DNA of 64,000 bases from Capnocytophaga sp. oral taxon 338 str. F0234. GTDB taxonomy: Bacteria; Bacteroidota; Bacteroidia; Flavobacteriales; Flavobacteriaceae. How positions within the stretch are numbered: the first letter of the stretch is position 1; every line of letters starts with the position of its first letter. Below the pieces are notes generated by a model. The model was not told the DNA's origin, made no database searches, and was given only the letters and a program-made list of their open reading frames with translations. Of this stretch, positions 54,518 through 63,191 are shown piece after piece. Where the stretch lies: positions 515,455 to 579,454 of the forward strand of contig NZ_GL872413.1 of the NCBI RefSeq assembly GCF_000192225.1, in the 5' to 3' direction. The translations under genes and the position numbers were made by a program.

Positions 54518-55528
54518 CTATTTTTTCCTTTTACTACTTGCTACTATATGCTTGATATCCTGATCCAATTGCTTAATGCTCTGAAAATGTTCTATCTCTC
54601 GTTGATGTTCCTTATAGCGCGTATATTCTTGAGTTGCTTTCTCTACGGCTAATTCGTGAGAGATAGTACCTGCATGTTCAAGAATATTCTTCTCATTCAT
54701 AGTAAGTACTAAGCGGAGTTTCTGTATCCAGTCTCGCATATACATAGGCTTCTCGGCCAGTGCCTGTGCCTCTGCATAGGCAAGGAACTGTTCTACAATG
54801 AGTTTCAGCATAGTAATTTCCTCTTCATTTAAGTAGTTTTTTCCGATAAGAGCATCGGATTTGGTTACTTTTCCTTCTTTTTCTGTAGAGGTTAGTCCCA
54901 TCATAGGAAGTTGCGCATTGGCACGATAGAAAAGCAATTCAGCAGCTGTCTTACCGCTTACTGCCCAAAGCAACTTGTTTTGTATCTCCTTATAAAATGC
55001 TATTGTCATTTTATCCGAAGGGTTATAGTCAATACTGGTAGCATAAATGTCCTTTATTTGTTGATAAAAGAGCTTTTCTGACAGACGTATTTCACGGATA
55101 CGCCCTAAGAGTTCTTTAAAGTAGTTATAAGACGATCCTGTCTTAAACCGCTCATCATTTAGGACAAATCCCTTGATAATATATTCTTTCAGTCGCTGGG
55201 TTGCCCAAATACGGAACTGGGTACCTTGCTGAGATTTTACTCGATAACCTACAGAAATAATGACATCAAGATTATAATAATCTACTTGGTAAACTTTTCC
55301 ATCGGTGGCAGTTGTTGCATATTCTGCAACAACTGATGAGATATCCAACTCTCCCTCTTCGAATACGTTCTTTATATGTCTGGAAATTGTGGACTTATCT
55401 CGTCCAAAGAGCATACACATCTGAGCTTGGGTTAGCCAGACAGTGTCTTGTTCAAAACGAACATCTATTTTGATACTCCCATCTTCAGATTGATAGATGA
55501 GCATTTGGTCATTATTGGCATTCTTCAT
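54518..55528 (-). CDS. RhuM-family (virulence protein RhuM) DNA-binding-like protein
   Basis: Protein of 336 residues with the RhuM opening: DTVWLTQAQMCMLFGRDKSTISRHIKNVFEEGEL (helix-turn-helix, about residues 29-62), then DYYNLDVIISVGYRVKSQQGTQFRIWATQRLKEYIIKGF. The C-terminal part is helical and Lys/Glu-rich. In many genomes rhuM lies next to fic genes; here it overlaps the M1 aminopeptidase stop (TAATG) and precedes fic by 4 bases. It may act as a regulator or antidote for the Fic protein; this is not established. Confidence 0.9.
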   Translation of the reverse strand: MKNANNDQMLIYQSEDGSIKIDVRFEQDTVWLTQAQMCMLFGRDKSTISRHIKNVFEEGELDISSVVAEYATTATDGKVYQVDYYNLDVIISVGYRVKSQQGTQFRIWATQRLKEYIIKGFVLNDERFKTGSSYNYFKELLGRIREIRLSEKLFYQQIKDIYATSIDYNPSDKMTIAFYKEIQNKLLWAVSGKTAAELLFYRANAQLPMMGLTSTEKEGKVTKSDALIGKNYLNEEEITMLKLIVEQFLAYAEAQALAEKPMYMRDWIQKLRLVLTMNEKNILEHAGTISHELAVEKATQEYTRYKEHQREIEHFQSIKQLDQDIKHIVASSKRKK

Positions 55529-58002
55529 TACTTTATCTTACTCTTTAGCTCCTCCAGCATTTGGATTTGCTCCTTTATAGCAGCAGTATCAGGGAGTTTT
55601 TTCTTTTGATCAATGCCCAAATCTATGACTTTCCAAAGAGCATGTTTTACTTTTTCGCCATTTTCTTCTTGGGTAAAGTCCTTGAGGGCTTTCTGCATAA
55701 GTTCCACCAGCGCCTTATTGTCCAAGCTCATCGCCCAAAGGTAGGCTTTCTTGAAATCAGTGGCTATCTGGGGATTATCTTCTTCAAGGAAGGGATAATT
55801 GACTAAATAAGGCATCAGAGTAGGGAGATACTGCTGCATCTGGTTATCAGCAATTACTCCCGCTAGACCTGAAAGTTCATCAATATCCAAATCCTTAGGG
55901 TTTGCCTTTTCCAAGAAATTCTTAGCCTGCTTGGGGTTGGTACGGGCTATGGCATTCAGGGCTGCATTTTTTACCGCACCTGAGGGGATGTTCAGGGCTT
56001 TTTCATAGAGAGAGGCATAGTGTTTGTTCTCTTTGGAGCCTGCCAAAAGCCATATAGCTGCCGATTTGGTCAAGTTTTCAGGATCGGAAGTAGCGAGTTT
56101 CTTTACCTGAGCCAACTCTTTTCGGCTAAGCGGATAGTCAGAGAGGCGTTCCAGAGCCGCATTGCGTACCTTGAAATAGGGATCATGGAGGGCAGCCAAG
56201 AGGACTTCCTTCCCTTCTGACTCCCCAAGTGCTGTTATTGCCTGCATACGACTCTTTAGATCTGGGGCATGTTGCACTTGGTAGAGGTATTCTTTAACTG
56301 TTTTTGGGTCTTGTTCTTCCATAAGGATCACCCCTTCAGGGTTGATATTGACTAAATCAGGAGCCTTGCTTATGGGGAAATTAAAAGTATTCTCCCCTCT
56401 TGCCTTCACCCATACGGTATGGCGGGTAGCTTTATTCTCTTGGTAGATATCTATATCCAAAGGGAATTGGAAGTACAGCTTTTCATCCTGTGTTTGGAGA
56501 ATCCTTACAGAGAGTTGCTTCTTGTAGGCATCATATTGTTTTTCTACTTTCACCGTAGGGTTTCCATGGGAGAAATACCATTGATTAAAAAACCAGCTTA
56601 GGTCTTTTCCGCTTATTTTCTCAAGAGACAAACGCAGTTGGTGTGCTTCTCCCGTTCCATATTCGTTTGTTTTCAGGTAGTCGGTAATTCCTTGAAAGAA
56701 AGCATCATCGCCGAGATAGCGGCGGAGCATGTGCAGGATGGCTCCTCCTTTGTTATAGGAGACTAGGTCAAACATATCATCACGTACCTCATAGCCGAAG
56801 CGTACTAAGTCCTTCACAAAGTCATCATCACGATGTTGATACTGAAGGGTATTGTTGCTCAGATGATAGTCAGCAGCGTCCTTGCCATATTTGTGAGCGA
56901 TCCAGAGGTATTCGCTATAATTGGCAAAGGACTCATTCACGGTAAGGTTTGCCCAGCTTTCAGTAGTTACCAGATCGCCAAACCAGTGATGTGCCAGTTC
57001 ATGGGCGATTATTGGCTCCCAATAGTTTTGGTCATTCAGTGCATCGGCACCTTGGTAAGCACTCTCGGCATGGCTTACTGCGGTGGTGTTCTCCATAGCA
57101 CCACTGACAAAGTCACGCACGATGATCTGAGCATATTTCGCCCACGGATAGTCATAGCCAAATCGCTCAGAGAAGAAAGTGAGCATCTGGGAGGTATGAC
57201 CAAAAATTCGCTTGGCAAGGGGTTCGTATTCTTTCTCCACATAGTATTCCACGGGTACTTTGCCGCGCCAAGGAGTATCCTTAACTATCGTAAACTCACC
57301 GGCTGCCATGAAGAAGAGATAAGGGGCATGGGGCTTGTCCATTACCCAATGGTCAGTGCGTAAGTTGCCTTTCTTCTGGGAGTTTTTCAGCAGTCCATTG
57401 GAGAGGGTTACGAAGCTATCGGGTACGGTCATTTCTATTTCTTGGGTGGTTTTCTGGTTAGGCTTGTCAATGGTGGGGAACCAGCAAGAGGAACTTTCGG
57501 ACTCCCCTTGCGTCCATATCTGGCGCATTGGTCCTTCGGGATTGTTCTGAGGATTGATAAAGTAAAGCCCTTTGGTGTCGGTAATAGCAAGGTTTCCCTT
57601 TTCAGTTACTTTTTCGGGCTGAGCGGTATACTTTATATATACGGTATAAGTTTCCCCTTTTTGGTAGGTTTTTGGGAGCTTGATACGGAGTACATCGTTC
57701 TTATAGTGATAAGGGAGGGGTTGTTGCTTGCCCTGCTGATCGAGGGCTACCTTGTGAATAAGCATTGCCTTAGCATCTAGGATAAGGCTATCGGACGGAT
57801 AGAAGAAGGGGGCTGCAGTGAGCCATTCTTCTCCGCTTATGGTTTGATTAGCAAAATTGAAATCTACCCTGAGTTTGGTGTGCTTTAGAGCGGTTTTCTT
57901 CTCAGGGGTAGCACGGTATAGGCTTCTGCCAGAAGTATCGGTTTGTGCAAAGAGATAGCCCGTAGTGAGTATACTCAGGACTAATAGGAGTATCTTCTTC
58001 AT
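55528..58002 (-). CDS. M1-family aminopeptidase with HEAT-like repeats
   Basis: Secreted zinc aminopeptidase of 824 residues with signal peptide (ILLLVLSILTTGYLFAQ). The substrate-binding GAMEN motif is in VSGAMENTTAVSHAES. The zinc site is HELAHHW (His334) with the third ligand in TVNESFANYSEYLW. The C-terminal 250 residues carry HEAT-like repeats (KEVLLAALHDPYFKVRNAALERLSDYP and similar). It removes N-terminal residues from peptides in the periplasm or outside. First gene of an overlapping run with rhuM and fic. Confidence 0.94.
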   Translation of the reverse strand: MKKILLLVLSILTTGYLFAQTDTSGRSLYRATPEKKTALKHTKLRVDFNFANQTISGEEWLTAAPFFYPSDSLILDAKAMLIHKVALDQQGKQQPLPYHYKNDVLRIKLPKTYQKGETYTVYIKYTAQPEKVTEKGNLAITDTKGLYFINPQNNPEGPMRQIWTQGESESSSCWFPTIDKPNQKTTQEIEMTVPDSFVTLSNGLLKNSQKKGNLRTDHWVMDKPHAPYLFFMAAGEFTIVKDTPWRGKVPVEYYVEKEYEPLAKRIFGHTSQMLTFFSERFGYDYPWAKYAQIIVRDFVSGAMENTTAVSHAESAYQGADALNDQNYWEPIIAHELAHHWFGDLVTTESWANLTVNESFANYSEYLWIAHKYGKDAADYHLSNNTLQYQHRDDDFVKDLVRFGYEVRDDMFDLVSYNKGGAILHMLRRYLGDDAFFQGITDYLKTNEYGTGEAHQLRLSLEKISGKDLSWFFNQWYFSHGNPTVKVEKQYDAYKKQLSVRILQTQDEKLYFQFPLDIDIYQENKATRHTVWVKARGENTFNFPISKAPDLVNINPEGVILMEEQDPKTVKEYLYQVQHAPDLKSRMQAITALGESEGKEVLLAALHDPYFKVRNAALERLSDYPLSRKELAQVKKLATSDPENLTKSAAIWLLAGSKENKHYASLYEKALNIPSGAVKNAALNAIARTNPKQAKNFLEKANPKDLDIDELSGLAGVIADNQMQQYLPTLMPYLVNYPFLEEDNPQIATDFKKAYLWAMSLDNKALVELMQKALKDFTQEENGEKVKHALWKVIDLGIDQKKKLPDTAAIKEQIQMLEELKSKIK

Positions 58003-58020
58003 AAAAGAATATTAAACGCA

Positions 58021-58028
58021 CAAAGATA
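58021..58028 (-). promoter_or_regulatory. Promoter element of the M1-rhuM-fic operon
   Basis: TATCTTTG on the minus strand, 19 bases before the M1 start. The predicted leader is only about 10 bases. Confidence 0.5.
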
Positions 58029-58100
58029 CGATTTTTTAATGATTAATGGTTAATGATTCATGATTAATTACTCAGTTGGTTGTAAAGTTGGAGGGTTAAG

Positions 58101-58135
58101 TAAGCTGGTGCGAACTGCAAGTTCGTGCCAGCTTA
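58101..58135. repeat. Long 16-bp hairpin between M13 copy 4 and M1
   Basis: Arms TAAGCTGGTGCGAACT and AGTTCGTGCCAGCTTA with a 3-base loop. As plus-strand RNA all 16 positions pair (two G-U). As minus-strand RNA two A-C mismatches remain. Both flanking genes are on the minus strand and there is no T run, so a plain terminator role is doubtful. Confidence 0.85.
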
Positions 58136-58168
58136 GGGGAAACTTTTTCACCTTTTATCTATTTTATC

Positions 58169-60202
58169 CTACCAAATTTTCACCCTTTCTGCTGGTTTTT
58201 TATAGAGGCGGTCGCCTTCTTTTACGTTGAAGGCATTGTACCATTCGTCAATATTCACCAGAGGGGCGTAGGCACGGATAGCCTGTGGGGTGTGAGGATC
58301 TGTTTTTACTTGATTAATAAGATATTTTTCCCTTGCCACAGCGCGCCATACAGTAGCCCAAGAGATAAAGAAGCGTTGTTCTTGGGTAAAGCCGCTTATT
58401 TTACCTACTTTCCCATGATCCTTGAGGTAGAGCTGGAGAGCATCGAAGGCGATGTTCACCCCATCAAGGTCGGCGATATTCTCTCCACTGGTGAAGGTGC
58501 CGTTCACAAAATGTCCTTTTACAGGTTCATATTTGTCAAACTGAGCAGCGAGGGCTTGGGTACCTTTTTTGAAATTAGCCTTATCCTCGGGGCTCCACCA
58601 GTTTTCGAGGTTTCCGTAGGCATCGAACTCAGCCCCACTATCATCAAAGCCATGAGTCATTTCATGACCGATAACGGCGCCAATCCCTCCGAAGTTCACG
58701 GCGGGGTCTGCTTCAAAGCTAAAGAAAGGTTTCTGTAGAATCGCTGCTGGGAAAACAATTTCATTCCCTTGTGGGTTATAGTAGGCATTAACATTCTGTG
58801 GGTTCATTCTCCATCGGGATTTATCCACGGGTTTGCCTACATCGGCTAAGCTTTTTTGGTATTTCCAGGAGCGCATGTGAGCTATATTCTCAAAATAGGA
58901 GGCACGGGAGGCGGGTTCTATCACGAGCTTGGAGTAATCCGTCCAAGTATCGGGATAGCCTACTTTTACTCCCATTTTTTCCAATTTCACTAAGGCTTTA
59001 TCCTTGGTCTGTTGTGACATCCAAGAGGCTTGTTTGATGTGTGTGGCAAAGCTTTTTTTAAGGTAACCGATAAGCAAAACCATTTCTTCCTTGGCTTTTG
59101 GAGGGAAATATTTCTCTACATACAGCTTACCGAAAGCCTCTCCTAATAACCCGTTGATAACTCCTAACGCACGTTTGTTCATGGGACGTTGTTCTTTGAT
59201 TCCCTTAAGGGTGGTGCTATAGAAGCGGAAGGAGAGGTTATCCAACTCCTCATTAAGGGTATGGGTATTACTGGCAATGAGCTGTATTTTGAGGTAATCC
59301 TTAAGCAGCGGCAGATGAGCCATATTAACGAAATTGTCATATTCTTTGTAAAGGCGGATATCCCCTACAATCACTCTATCGGTGGAGACTCCCACGTTCC
59401 TTAGATAGAGGGGTAGGTTGAGGTTCTTCACCAGGGTAGAGAGTTCCTGTAAGGAAAGGGGATTATAGGTAATGTTGGGGTTTCTTCGCTCCTCATTGGT
59501 GAACATGAGCTGAGCGATACGGCTTTCAAAGTCAATGATTTGTTTTGCTTTTTCCTTGGGGTGTTCCTCCTTGATCAGTGAGAAGAGAGCGGTGAGGTAC
59601 TCCTGATACTTAGATAGGGCTTTGGCATTGCTTTCGCTTTGTTTTTGGTAGTAATCACGAGCCATTCCTAAGGAGAAGCCACCGAGGTAAATGGCATTCT
59701 GCTGGGAGTTTTTCTTATCGGCACCGACTCCCCAAGGGCAGATAGGGTTTCCTCCCCGCCAAGTATCCTCTTCAAGATATCGTTGTAGGTCAGCGAGTGA
59801 TTGTATTTGGCTAATTTGGTCAAACTGCTTTTGCAAAGGGGTGAGTCCGTCCGCATTACGGCGATTCCAGTCACGATAGGACTCATATAAGTCTTTAATC
59901 TTTTGTCCTTCAGAGCCTATAGGATAATTTTTCTTAAGGAGGTTTTCCAATAGGACAAGGCAGTTTTCATCCGTAATTTCACGGAGCATAGCGAAAGAGC
60001 CCCAGGAGGTTTTATCCGGAGGAATTTGAGCTGTTTTCATCCAAGAGCCATTGACAAAATTGTAAAAATCGTCCTGCGGGCGCACCGAGGTATCCATAGC
60101 GGAGAGATCAAGTCCGTGCTCTTGAGAGCTGTTTTTCTTTTGATTTTGAGAGCCACAAGATGCAAAGAGGGCTACAGAGGCAAGTAAAAAGAATTTTTTC
60201 AT
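58169..60202 (-). CDS. M13-family metallopeptidase lipoprotein, copy 4
   Basis: Neprilysin-type metallopeptidase of about 677 residues. The leader ends LFASC (Cys15) followed by GSQNQKKNSSQEHG. The zinc site is in GHEMTHGFDDSGAEF, the third ligand Glu in GENIADLDG (the other copies read ADLGG), and the end is RVKIW. The most divergent of the four copies, with extra residues such as PASRASYFENIAHMRSW in the middle. The start is the ATG at 60202; the frame is open to a TTG at 60223, which lies on the promoter core. Confidence 0.93.
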   Translation of the reverse strand: MKKFFLLASVALFASCGSQNQKKNSSQEHGLDLSAMDTSVRPQDDFYNFVNGSWMKTAQIPPDKTSWGSFAMLREITDENCLVLLENLLKKNYPIGSEGQKIKDLYESYRDWNRRNADGLTPLQKQFDQISQIQSLADLQRYLEEDTWRGGNPICPWGVGADKKNSQQNAIYLGGFSLGMARDYYQKQSESNAKALSKYQEYLTALFSLIKEEHPKEKAKQIIDFESRIAQLMFTNEERRNPNITYNPLSLQELSTLVKNLNLPLYLRNVGVSTDRVIVGDIRLYKEYDNFVNMAHLPLLKDYLKIQLIASNTHTLNEELDNLSFRFYSTTLKGIKEQRPMNKRALGVINGLLGEAFGKLYVEKYFPPKAKEEMVLLIGYLKKSFATHIKQASWMSQQTKDKALVKLEKMGVKVGYPDTWTDYSKLVIEPASRASYFENIAHMRSWKYQKSLADVGKPVDKSRWRMNPQNVNAYYNPQGNEIVFPAAILQKPFFSFEADPAVNFGGIGAVIGHEMTHGFDDSGAEFDAYGNLENWWSPEDKANFKKGTQALAAQFDKYEPVKGHFVNGTFTSGENIADLDGVNIAFDALQLYLKDHGKVGKISGFTQEQRFFISWATVWRAVAREKYLINQVKTDPHTPQAIRAYAPLVNIDEWYNAFNVKEGDRLYKKPAERVKIW

Positions 60203-60220
60203 TAAAAAATAATTAGTGCA

Positions 60221-60228
60221 CAAAAATA
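60221..60228 (-). promoter_or_regulatory. Promoter element of M13 copy 4
   Basis: TATTTTTG on the minus strand, 19 bases before the ATG at 60202. Confidence 0.45.
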
Positions 60229-60563
60229 CGAATAATAAATGATTTATAGTAAATAATTATGGATTATTTTTTTTCTTTTTCTATGAATTTTAGATTTTTT
60301 TGTATCTTTAGAAAGTGTGCTTTTCTCACCGAGAAAGGATTGTTTTTCCTTGAGTGAAGGCAAAGGCTATCTATCCCTATAGGCGCCCACAATACCTATT
60401 TTTTATTCTTATAGAAAGTATAAGAAAACCAGAACAGAAATATAAAATGAACCTATAAAATTTCAAAACGACCAGAAAAATGAAGTTTCCTAATAATAAC
60501 TTACTTAATCACTTACTTAAATAATTTAACTGTATATTAACTATAAGATCCTGAGAAAATTCT
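60229..60563. other. Gene-free gap between M13 copy 4 and the next lipoprotein
   Basis: AT-rich, with no frame of interest and no clear hairpin. Only the two divergent promoter cores at its ends are recognised. Confidence 0.6.
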
Positions 60564-60571
60564 TAATTTTG
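60564..60571 (+). promoter_or_regulatory. Promoter element of the YD-like lipoprotein gene
   Basis: TAATTTTG, 26 bases before the ATG at 60597. Confidence 0.5.
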
Positions 60572-60596
60572 CCTATTGAAACTTAAATTAAATTAT

Positions 60597-61517
60597 ATGA
60601 AAAAAGTAATTCTAAGCCTTATGGCAATTGCTGCTTTTGTAGGATGCAGCAAGAGTAATAATGATGAAAGTCCCACAATACCCGAGGGAACCTACCCTAA
60701 GGAAATCACTTATAAGGATGGGAAAGAGAAAAAACTCTCCAAAGAAACCTTTAATATTCAAGATGGAAAGATACTCTCCATAGTTAAAGAATTTTATGGA
60801 AGAGATGGGGAAACGGTTGAAAAGAAAACTGTAAAAACCTTCTCCTATAATGGAGACCTTCCTACAAAGAGTGTTTATGAAGGAGACGGACAAGCTTATA
60901 CAGAGGAATACGAGTATGAAAGTGGTAAACTGACTAAAAAGACTGTAACTTATGCAGGAGGAGGCAAGCCTACAGTAACTACTTATTCCTATGAAGGAGA
61001 CCGCCTTATCAGGGAGGTTTTAGCAACTCCTATGAAATACTCAAAGGAGGGTCGAGAAGAGGAAGTAACCCAATATAATGAAAAGGATTTTGTTCATAGT
61101 GGAGAACGTGTTACTGTTAATGAAAAGAACTATACTAAGTTCAAGGATGGTAAAGAAAAGTATGTAAATACATTAACGAGTGTATTTACTATCCAAGGAG
61201 GAAACCTTATACATAGAAAAACAGAAAGTACTTCTCTTAAAGAAGAAGGAACATATACTTATGATGATAAGAAGAACCCTACCTTTTCAAATTTGAAAAA
61301 AATACTAACTCCCTCCTATTTTATGACTTCAGAAGGTTCTCGCAATAATATCCTTACAAAGGAGATTACTTCTAAAGCTGAGAATAAAGAGGAATCTAAG
61401 CAGAAGTATATTTATAAGTATACCTACAATGATAAGGGGTATCCTACAACCCGAAAAGAATACGAGGTCAAAGGAAGCGTAGAAGAGCATATAATGACTG
61501 AAGAGTATACTTATTAA
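60597..61517 (+). CDS. YD-repeat-like lipoprotein
   Basis: Lipoprotein of 306 residues with lipobox AFVGC (Cys16) followed by SKSNNDES. The body is a run of short beta hairpins of the YD/RHS-like type (FSYNGDLPTKSVYEGDG, EYEYESGKLTKKTVTYAGG, YSYEGDRLIREV, YTYNDKGYPTTRKEYEVKG). The start is the ATG at 60597, downstream of the promoter core, rather than the TTG at 60576 that extends the frame. Probably surface or periplasmic; function unknown. Confidence 0.78.
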   Translation: MKKVILSLMAIAAFVGCSKSNNDESPTIPEGTYPKEITYKDGKEKKLSKETFNIQDGKILSIVKEFYGRDGETVEKKTVKTFSYNGDLPTKSVYEGDGQAYTEEYEYESGKLTKKTVTYAGGGKPTVTTYSYEGDRLIREVLATPMKYSKEGREEEVTQYNEKDFVHSGERVTVNEKNYTKFKDGKEKYVNTLTSVFTIQGGNLIHRKTESTSLKEEGTYTYDDKKNPTFSNLKKILTPSYFMTSEGSRNNILTKEITSKAENKEESKQKYIYKYTYNDKGYPTTRKEYEVKGSVEEHIMTEEYTY

Positions 61518-61545
61518 AAGAGATTGTACAATTAATAGTGAAGGG

Positions 61546-61580
61546 GTGCGAGATTCTTGCAAAATCTCGCACTTTTGTTT
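61546..61580 (+). terminator. Terminator after the YD-like lipoprotein gene
   Basis: Perfect 10-base arms GTGCGAGATT and AATCTCGCAC with a 7-base loop, followed by TTTT. Confidence 0.9.
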
Positions 61581-61609
61581 TCTAAGGAATAGAGAGGCAA
61601 TAGGTCAGA

Positions 61610-62200
61610 TTAGGACTTGCTGTGGAGGAAGGTAAGAACCTCCTCAATGGGAGTGGGATCCTCATCTGTCTCAAGGAAATAATCTTCACGAGGGAGGATT
61701 TTTGCTAAGTGTTGTAGGCGAGTGTCATGGAGTAAGGCGGTACCAAAGGAAAGTTTAATTCCTACTCCTAAGAGCTGGTGTGCCAGAGCTTCGCTCTTAC
61801 GGAAGCCATGGAGTATCCACAGTCCTGTAGCTCCTGTCTCTTTTCGTAGCCTAATAATCTCCCCGTAACTCCTTACACAATGAATAATAAGCGGCTTATG
61901 CAGCTGTTGGGCAAGGGAGATATGCCAGCGGAATACTTTCTCCTGCAGGGAGAGGGGAGCGGAAGCACGCTTATCCAAGCCACATTCGCCTATAGCAGCA
62001 CAAAGGGGATGCGTGGCATGCTCAAGTACTTTTTCCCACTGCTCGGTACCATCTCCCACTATATAACAAGGATGAATGCCCACTGAGAATACACCCTGTT
62101 GGGGCGGCGTATCCTCAGGGAAGAGGTTCTGTACTTGAAGACTATTACGAGCCTTGTGGGTGTGGATATTGGGATAGGGGAATAAGGGATTAACGTTCAT
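61610..62200 (-). CDS. TatD-family metal-dependent hydrolase
   Basis: TIM-barrel amidohydrolase-related protein of 196 residues, somewhat shorter than typical TatD (about 260). The metal site motif is NIHTHKA near the start, then IGECGLDKRA, LIIHCVRSYGEI, WILHGFRKS and the final LETDEDPTPIEEV. Possibly a deoxyribonuclease, but the substrate is unknown. It overlaps the recX stop by 11 bases. Confidence 0.88.
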   Translation of the reverse strand: MNVNPLFPYPNIHTHKARNSLQVQNLFPEDTPPQQGVFSVGIHPCYIVGDGTEQWEKVLEHATHPLCAAIGECGLDKRASAPLSLQEKVFRWHISLAQQLHKPLIIHCVRSYGEIIRLRKETGATGLWILHGFRKSEALAHQLLGVGIKLSFGTALLHDTRLQHLAKILPREDYFLETDEDPTPIEEVLTFLHSKS

Positions 62201-62675
62201 AAGGGAAGAGCTCTACTGCCTTTTGGTATACCCATGAGGATTCCCATCCTTTGTAGAGGAGGTAATCGGCGAGCTTACGGCGGGCTTTTTGGATATTTTT
62301 CTCAGAGATTGTACGGGCTTTTTTCTCAGCTAAGGTATCGAAGGTTTCTTCGTACTCCTCCTCTATTTCCTCCATAGCACATTGGATATTATAATGGGAG
62401 ATATCTCGTATTTTTAATTCGTGGGTAATGCGTACCCGTCCCCACTTTTTAAAGTGAAATTTGCCCCTTGCATAGCTTCGAGCGAAACGTTCTTCATTGA
62501 GGTAATTCTCCTTAATGAGGTAAGCCATAATAGTATCTATAGCCTGAGGAATCATACGCATTTGGCGGAGCTTAGCCAATACTTCTTTATGGCATCGTTC
62601 CTGATAAGCACAGAAGCGTTCCATACGGGCTTTAGCCTCCTTAACGGTGTAGGTTTTTACGGTTTCTTCCATCAT
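62190..62675 (-). CDS. recX: RecX regulatory protein
   Basis: Helical protein of about 161 residues that limits RecA filament growth. Family motifs are CAYQERCHKEVLAKLRQM, YLIKENYLNEERFARSYARGKFHFKKWGRVRITHELK and KARRKLADYLLYKGWESSWVYQKAVEL. The ATG at 62675 overlaps the stop of the membrane protein upstream (TAATG), and the frame extends further into that gene without a good start. No recA is in the window. Confidence 0.9.
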   Translation of the reverse strand: MMEETVKTYTVKEAKARMERFCAYQERCHKEVLAKLRQMRMIPQAIDTIMAYLIKENYLNEERFARSYARGKFHFKKWGRVRITHELKIRDISHYNIQCAMEEIEEEYEETFDTLAEKKARTISEKNIQKARRKLADYLLYKGWESSWVYQKAVELFPYER

Positions 62676-63118
62676 TAAAATCCAGTTGTCCAAGTTTTCC
62701 AAGGAAGCACTCCCAAGATAAGGAGCCATCCTAATCCATAGAAGATAAAAATACGCTTGAAAGCGCCCACATTGGTCTTCTGCTTTTTGTGTAGTACCCA
62801 GCCTATGGTAACAAGGGTTACTGCTACTATACCGAAAGGATGCTCTACAAGCATCTTTCTCAGGTAAGCATCCTGCATCACTCCCGCTCCCATGCTACTC
62901 CAATTTTGAAAGAGCGGTGTTACAAAGTAAAGGATCATTCCTAAAGTAACTTGTATATGGGTGAAAATGAGTGCAAAGAGGTGTATGCGTAGGTCTGTTT
63001 TGTTATAAGAGCGTTTCTGTAGGAGCCCAAAAAGAGCATTGACTGTGGCAAATAGGAGCATCACCAGTACGATATAGGCGGTGAGGGAATGCGCTGTTTT
63101 TATTAGTTGATAGAACAT
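62675..63118 (-). CDS. Conserved four-helix membrane protein
   Basis: Protein of about 147 residues with four helices: HSLTAYIVLVMLLFATVNALF, LFALIFTHIQVTLGMILYFV, IVAVTLVTIGWVLH and IFIFYGLGWLLILGVLPW. His residues sit inside several helices (HLFALIFTHIQ, EHPFGIV), in the manner of haem-binding membrane proteins; this is only suggestive. The ATG at 63118 is used. The TAATG overlap with recX suggests co-expression. Confidence 0.72.
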   Translation of the reverse strand: MFYQLIKTAHSLTAYIVLVMLLFATVNALFGLLQKRSYNKTDLRIHLFALIFTHIQVTLGMILYFVTPLFQNWSSMGAGVMQDAYLRKMLVEHPFGIVAVTLVTIGWVLHKKQKTNVGAFKRIFIFYGLGWLLILGVLPWKTWTTGF

Positions 63119-63191
63119 TTTATTTAAAGTGAAAAATGAAAAGTAAAGTCGCGTGAGCGAGTATATGAGTATAGTTAGTACATTTAATTTG

